Assembly: GCA_046597895.1 (NCBI GenBank)
Contig: JBKJJS010000056.1
Location: 1 to 6,428, forward strand
Origin: WLJO01 sp046597895
Lineage (GTDB): Bacteria; Actinomycetota; Acidimicrobiia; Acidimicrobiales; Ilumatobacteraceae
Reading direction: 5' to 3'
Length of the DNA stretch: 6,428 nt
The notes beneath the pieces were generated by a model, which ran no database searches, had not been told where the DNA came from, and saw nothing but the letters and a program-made list of their open reading frames with translations. Shown here piece after piece: positions 4,635-6,428 of the stretch; position 1 is the first letter of the stretch, and every line of letters starts with the position of its first letter. Position numbers and translations under genes: made by a program.

Positions 4635-5966
4635 ATGGCATGGGATTTCGAGACGGAGCCTGAATTCCAGGAGAAACTGACGTGGATGGAGGGCTTCGTC
4701 AAGAACGAGATCCTTCCGCTGGAAACGCTGGCTGACCATTGGCGCTCCGACGAGGGCCGCCGCATTCTCAAGCAGATCACCGACCCGCTGAAGGACGAGG
4801 TGCGCCGGCAAGGTCTCTGGGCCGCCCACCTGCCGCCGGACATGGGAGGGCTCGGTTTCGGCCAGGTGAAGCTCGGCCTCATGCACGAAATCCTCGGACA
4901 GACGCCGTACGGCCCCTCGATCTTCGGGAACAATGCCCCGGACTCCGGCAATGCGGAACTCATCTCCGTCGGTGGTACGGACGATCAGCGGGCCCGGTGG
5001 ATGCAGCCTCTTCTCGACGGCACCATGCGCTCGTGCTTCTCGATGACAGAGCCGGGCGCCGGCGCCGATCCCACGCTGCTGAGCACCACGGCCACCCGTG
5101 ATGGCGACGAGTGGGTCATCAACGGACACAAGTGGTTCTCGTCGAACGCGTCCATTAGCGACTTCCTGCTCGTCATGGTGAAGACGGGTGACTCCGAGAC
5201 CAGCGCGTACAAGGCGTTCTCGATGATCATCGTGCCGACGAAGACGCCTGGCGTGAACATTCTGCGCGACGTGCCGACGATGGGCGAGCCGGATCACAAG
5301 ACCGGCGAGCCCGGTGGCCACGCCGAGATCATCTACGACAACGTGCGGGTGCCATTCGAGAACATCGTGGGCGGTGAGGCGGGCATCGGGCAGGGCTTCG
5401 CACTGGCCCAGAAACGGCTGGGGCCGGGCCGCATCCACCACGCCATGCGCTGGCTCGGCCAGAGCCGCCGGGCGTTCGACATGCTGTGCGAGCGCGCACT
5501 GTCGCGCTACACGCACGGCTCGATCCTCGCCGAGAAGCAGATGATCCAGGATTGGGTCGCCGAGAGCTACGCCGAGATGCAGGCCGCCCGCCTGCTGACG
5601 CTGAACGCGGCGTGGAAGATGGACCAACTCCATGCCGCCGGCAAGCACTACAGCGATGCCCGGGTCGAGATCGGCGTCATCAAGTTCTGGGGCGCCAAGG
5701 TGCTCTACAACGTGATCGACCGGGCCATCCAGGTCCACGGCTCGCTCGGCTACACGACCGACCTGCCGTTGGAATCGATGTACCGTGCCGCCCGCGCCGC
5801 CCGCATCTACGACGGGCCGGACGAGGTCCACAAGGTGACGGTCTCGCGCCAGATCCTCAAGCGCTACCGCGCCCACGAGGTTCCGAGCGAGCATGTACCC
5901 ACCCGCCGAGCCGAGGCGCTCGAGAAGTTCGCCGACTACCTCGACGCCTCCGCCCTCAACTCCTGA
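4635..5966 (+). CDS. Acyl-CoA dehydrogenase (FadE-like, ACAD10/11-type)
   Basis: A complete 443-aa flavoprotein of the acyl-CoA dehydrogenase family, which introduces the alpha,beta double bond into acyl-CoA using FAD and passes electrons to ETF. In order: the N-terminal helical domain (about 1-130), containing PPDMGGLGFG (67-76); the central beta domain with the flavin-binding signature CFSMTEPGAGADP (134-146) and HKWFSS (165-170); and the C-terminal helical domain with RLGPGRIHHAMRWLG (261-275), IQVHGSLGYTTDLPLE (365-380) and RIYDGPDEVHKV (390-401). The length is slightly above the 380-400 aa of short/medium-chain enzymes and fits the ACAD10/11-like branch. In the Y-[E]-G motif that supplies the catalytic Glu in medium-chain enzymes, this protein has Asp (D393). 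No signal peptide. The start is ATG 4635, not TTG 4626, because of ribosome site spacing. Substrate chain length and any 4-hydroxyacyl preference cannot be told from sequence alone. Confidence 0.93.
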   Translation: MAWDFETEPEFQEKLTWMEGFVKNEILPLETLADHWRSDEGRRILKQITDPLKDEVRRQGLWAAHLPPDMGGLGFGQVKLGLMHEILGQTPYGPSIFGNNAPDSGNAELISVGGTDDQRARWMQPLLDGTMRSCFSMTEPGAGADPTLLSTTATRDGDEWVINGHKWFSSNASISDFLLVMVKTGDSETSAYKAFSMIIVPTKTPGVNILRDVPTMGEPDHKTGEPGGHAEIIYDNVRVPFENIVGGEAGIGQGFALAQKRLGPGRIHHAMRWLGQSRRAFDMLCERALSRYTHGSILAEKQMIQDWVAESYAEMQAARLLTLNAAWKMDQLHAAGKHYSDARVEIGVIKFWGAKVLYNVIDRAIQVHGSLGYTTDLPLESMYRAARAARIYDGPDEVHKVTVSRQILKRYRAHEVPSEHVPTRRAEALEKFADYLDASALNS

Positions 5967-5970
5967 CTCG

Positions 5971-5993
5971 CCCCCGCCCCGCCCCGCCCCGCC
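5971..5993. repeat. CCCCG tandem repeat (about 4 copies); G-rich on the minus strand
   Basis: CCCCG is repeated four times at 5972-5991, flanked by further C runs. The minus strand therefore has at least four runs of four G separated by single C, the pattern of a G-quadruplex-forming sequence. It begins 5 nt after the dehydrogenase stop codon. It may be slippage-prone, and the copy number could vary between strains. Confidence 0.7.
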
Positions 5994-6007
5994 AGACCCC
6001 TCTTTCC

Positions 6008-6059
6008 CGCAACTCTCGCGGGATTGTGCTGCGCGCGCCACTATTCCGCGAGAGTTGCG
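6008..6059. terminator. Long hairpin between convergent genes (possible bidirectional terminator or dispersed palindrome)
   Basis: CGCAACTCTCGCGG (6008-6021) and CCGCGAGAGTTGCG (6046-6059) pair perfectly over 14 bp. The 24-nt interior continues to pair imperfectly (GAT/ATT, GTG/CAC, then a short GC-rich tip), so the whole 52 nt can fold into one rod. There is no T run after it on either strand. It lies 42 bp after the dehydrogenase stop and 12 bp after the PEBP stop, a suitable place to end transcription from both sides. A repeated palindromic element is an alternative. Confidence 0.55.
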
Positions 6060-6070
6060 CAAATGGGGGG

Positions 6071-6428
6071 TCAGCCGGTGACGGTGCCGCTCTCGCTCAC
6101 GGACTCGATCGTGGCGGCCCCAATGGCTTGGCGCAGCGCATCGGCGTCAGCCCCGTCGGCCAGATCGATGGTGCGATCGAGCGCGCTCATCTGCACAAGG
6201 TAGGTGTGCGTCACACCCGGCGGTGGGCACGGGCCGGTGTAGCCGATGTCGCCGTTGGAGTTCGTCGCCTGAATGGCGCCGACTGGGACTTCGCCGTCTT
6301 CGAGGTGTCCGATGGCCGGGTCGAGGCCGGCAATGATCCAGTGCACGTAGTCGGGGGCTTGGAGATCCGTCACCTCGATCGCAACCTCGATGGTGCCCTC
6401 CGGTAGGTCGAACCAGTCGACCGACGGC
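6071..6428 (-). CDS. PEBP / YbhB-YbcL family protein (partial, C-terminal 118 aa)
   Basis: The minus-strand frame is open from the right edge (first full codon at 6427-6425) to the TGA at 6073-6071, so the true start lies outside the window. The visible part begins PSVDWFDLPEGTIEVAIEV, the family's P-x-L-x-W-x-x-x-P-x-G opening, and continues with APDYVHWIIAGLDP. The ligand-pocket signature GYTGPCPPPGVTHTY follows, then ALD. These blocks are diagnostic of the bacterial phosphatidylethanolamine-binding protein (Raf kinase inhibitor-like) family. YbhB-type proteins are small soluble proteins with an anion/ligand pocket and poorly known roles. Full family length is about 150-190 aa, so roughly 40 or more residues are missing, and a signal peptide or lipobox could be among them. 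A GTG at 6373 is internal to the conserved domain and is not the start. The gene is convergent with the acyl-CoA dehydrogenase. Confidence 0.9.
   Translation of the reverse strand, partial: PSVDWFDLPEGTIEVAIEVTDLQAPDYVHWIIAGLDPAIGHLEDGEVPVGAIQATNSNGDIGYTGPCPPPGVTHTYLVQMSALDRTIDLADGADADALRQAIGAATIESVSESGTVTG

Larger units (their letters stand above)
5967..6070. other. Convergent intergenic region with C-rich repeat and hairpin
   Basis: The 104 bp between the 3' ends of the acyl-CoA dehydrogenase gene and the PEBP gene contain a short C-rich tandem repeat followed by a long hairpin. There is no coding sequence of its own. Confidence 0.7.

Noticed and set aside
4500..6062. A 520-aa minus-strand open frame opposite the acyl-CoA dehydrogenase
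   Set aside because: The plus strand encodes a full acyl-CoA dehydrogenase. The antisense product is rich in Arg, His, Gly and Val with no recognisable domain, and its start falls inside the intergenic palindrome.

Overview
The window reads as an ordinary piece of chromosome from a high-GC Gram-positive bacterium (Actinomycetota). The evidence is strong G/C preference at third codon positions, GTG as well as ATG starts, and an actinobacterial style of SDR, acyl-CoA dehydrogenase and MocR proteins. An Acidimicrobiia-like host is my guess from general resemblance and was not tested. I see no tRNA, rRNA, CRISPR array, transposase, integrase, phage gene or toxin-antitoxin pair.

Layout. (1) Positions 1-385, minus strand: first 128 residues of a nitrilase-superfamily amidohydrolase, beta-ureidopropionase / N-carbamoylputrescine amidase type, running off the left edge. 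(2) 386-471: compact divergent control region with a good promoter for the amidohydrolase and a repeated ACCA-type motif. (3) 472-1839, plus strand: MocR/GabR-type regulator, a GntR winged helix fused to an aminotransferase-like PLP domain. (4) 1840-1968: convergent gap with a strong two-part hairpin. (5) 1969-2835, minus strand: SDR oxidoreductase, preceded by a UspA-type universal stress protein (2857-3264), probably one transcription unit. (6) 3265-3526: non-coding spacer. (7) 3527-4168, minus strand: CPBP-family membrane protease-like protein with all three family motifs. (8) 4191-4496, plus strand: the detached C-terminal end of an amidase-signature enzyme, probably a remnant. (9) 4635-5966, plus strand: complete acyl-CoA dehydrogenase. 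(10) 5967-6070: convergent gap with a C-rich tandem repeat and a long perfect-arm hairpin. (11) 6071-6428, minus strand: C-terminal part of a PEBP / YbhB-type protein running off the right edge.

How the genes fit together. The best-supported functional link is the divergent pair at the left. A MocR regulator may sense an amino compound through its PLP domain and control the adjacent C-N hydrolase, in the manner of GabR and gabT. If the hydrolase is a beta-ureidopropionase, its product beta-alanine, a one-carbon-shorter GABA homologue, would be a natural effector; this is inference. SDR and acyl-CoA dehydrogenase fit acyl-CoA or lipid catabolism but are not in one operon. Both convergent gene junctions carry a hairpin of about 50 nt without a T tract. 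These hairpins, the C-rich tract and the amidase remnant are the main structures not explained by intact genes. I found no clearly new multi-gene system.
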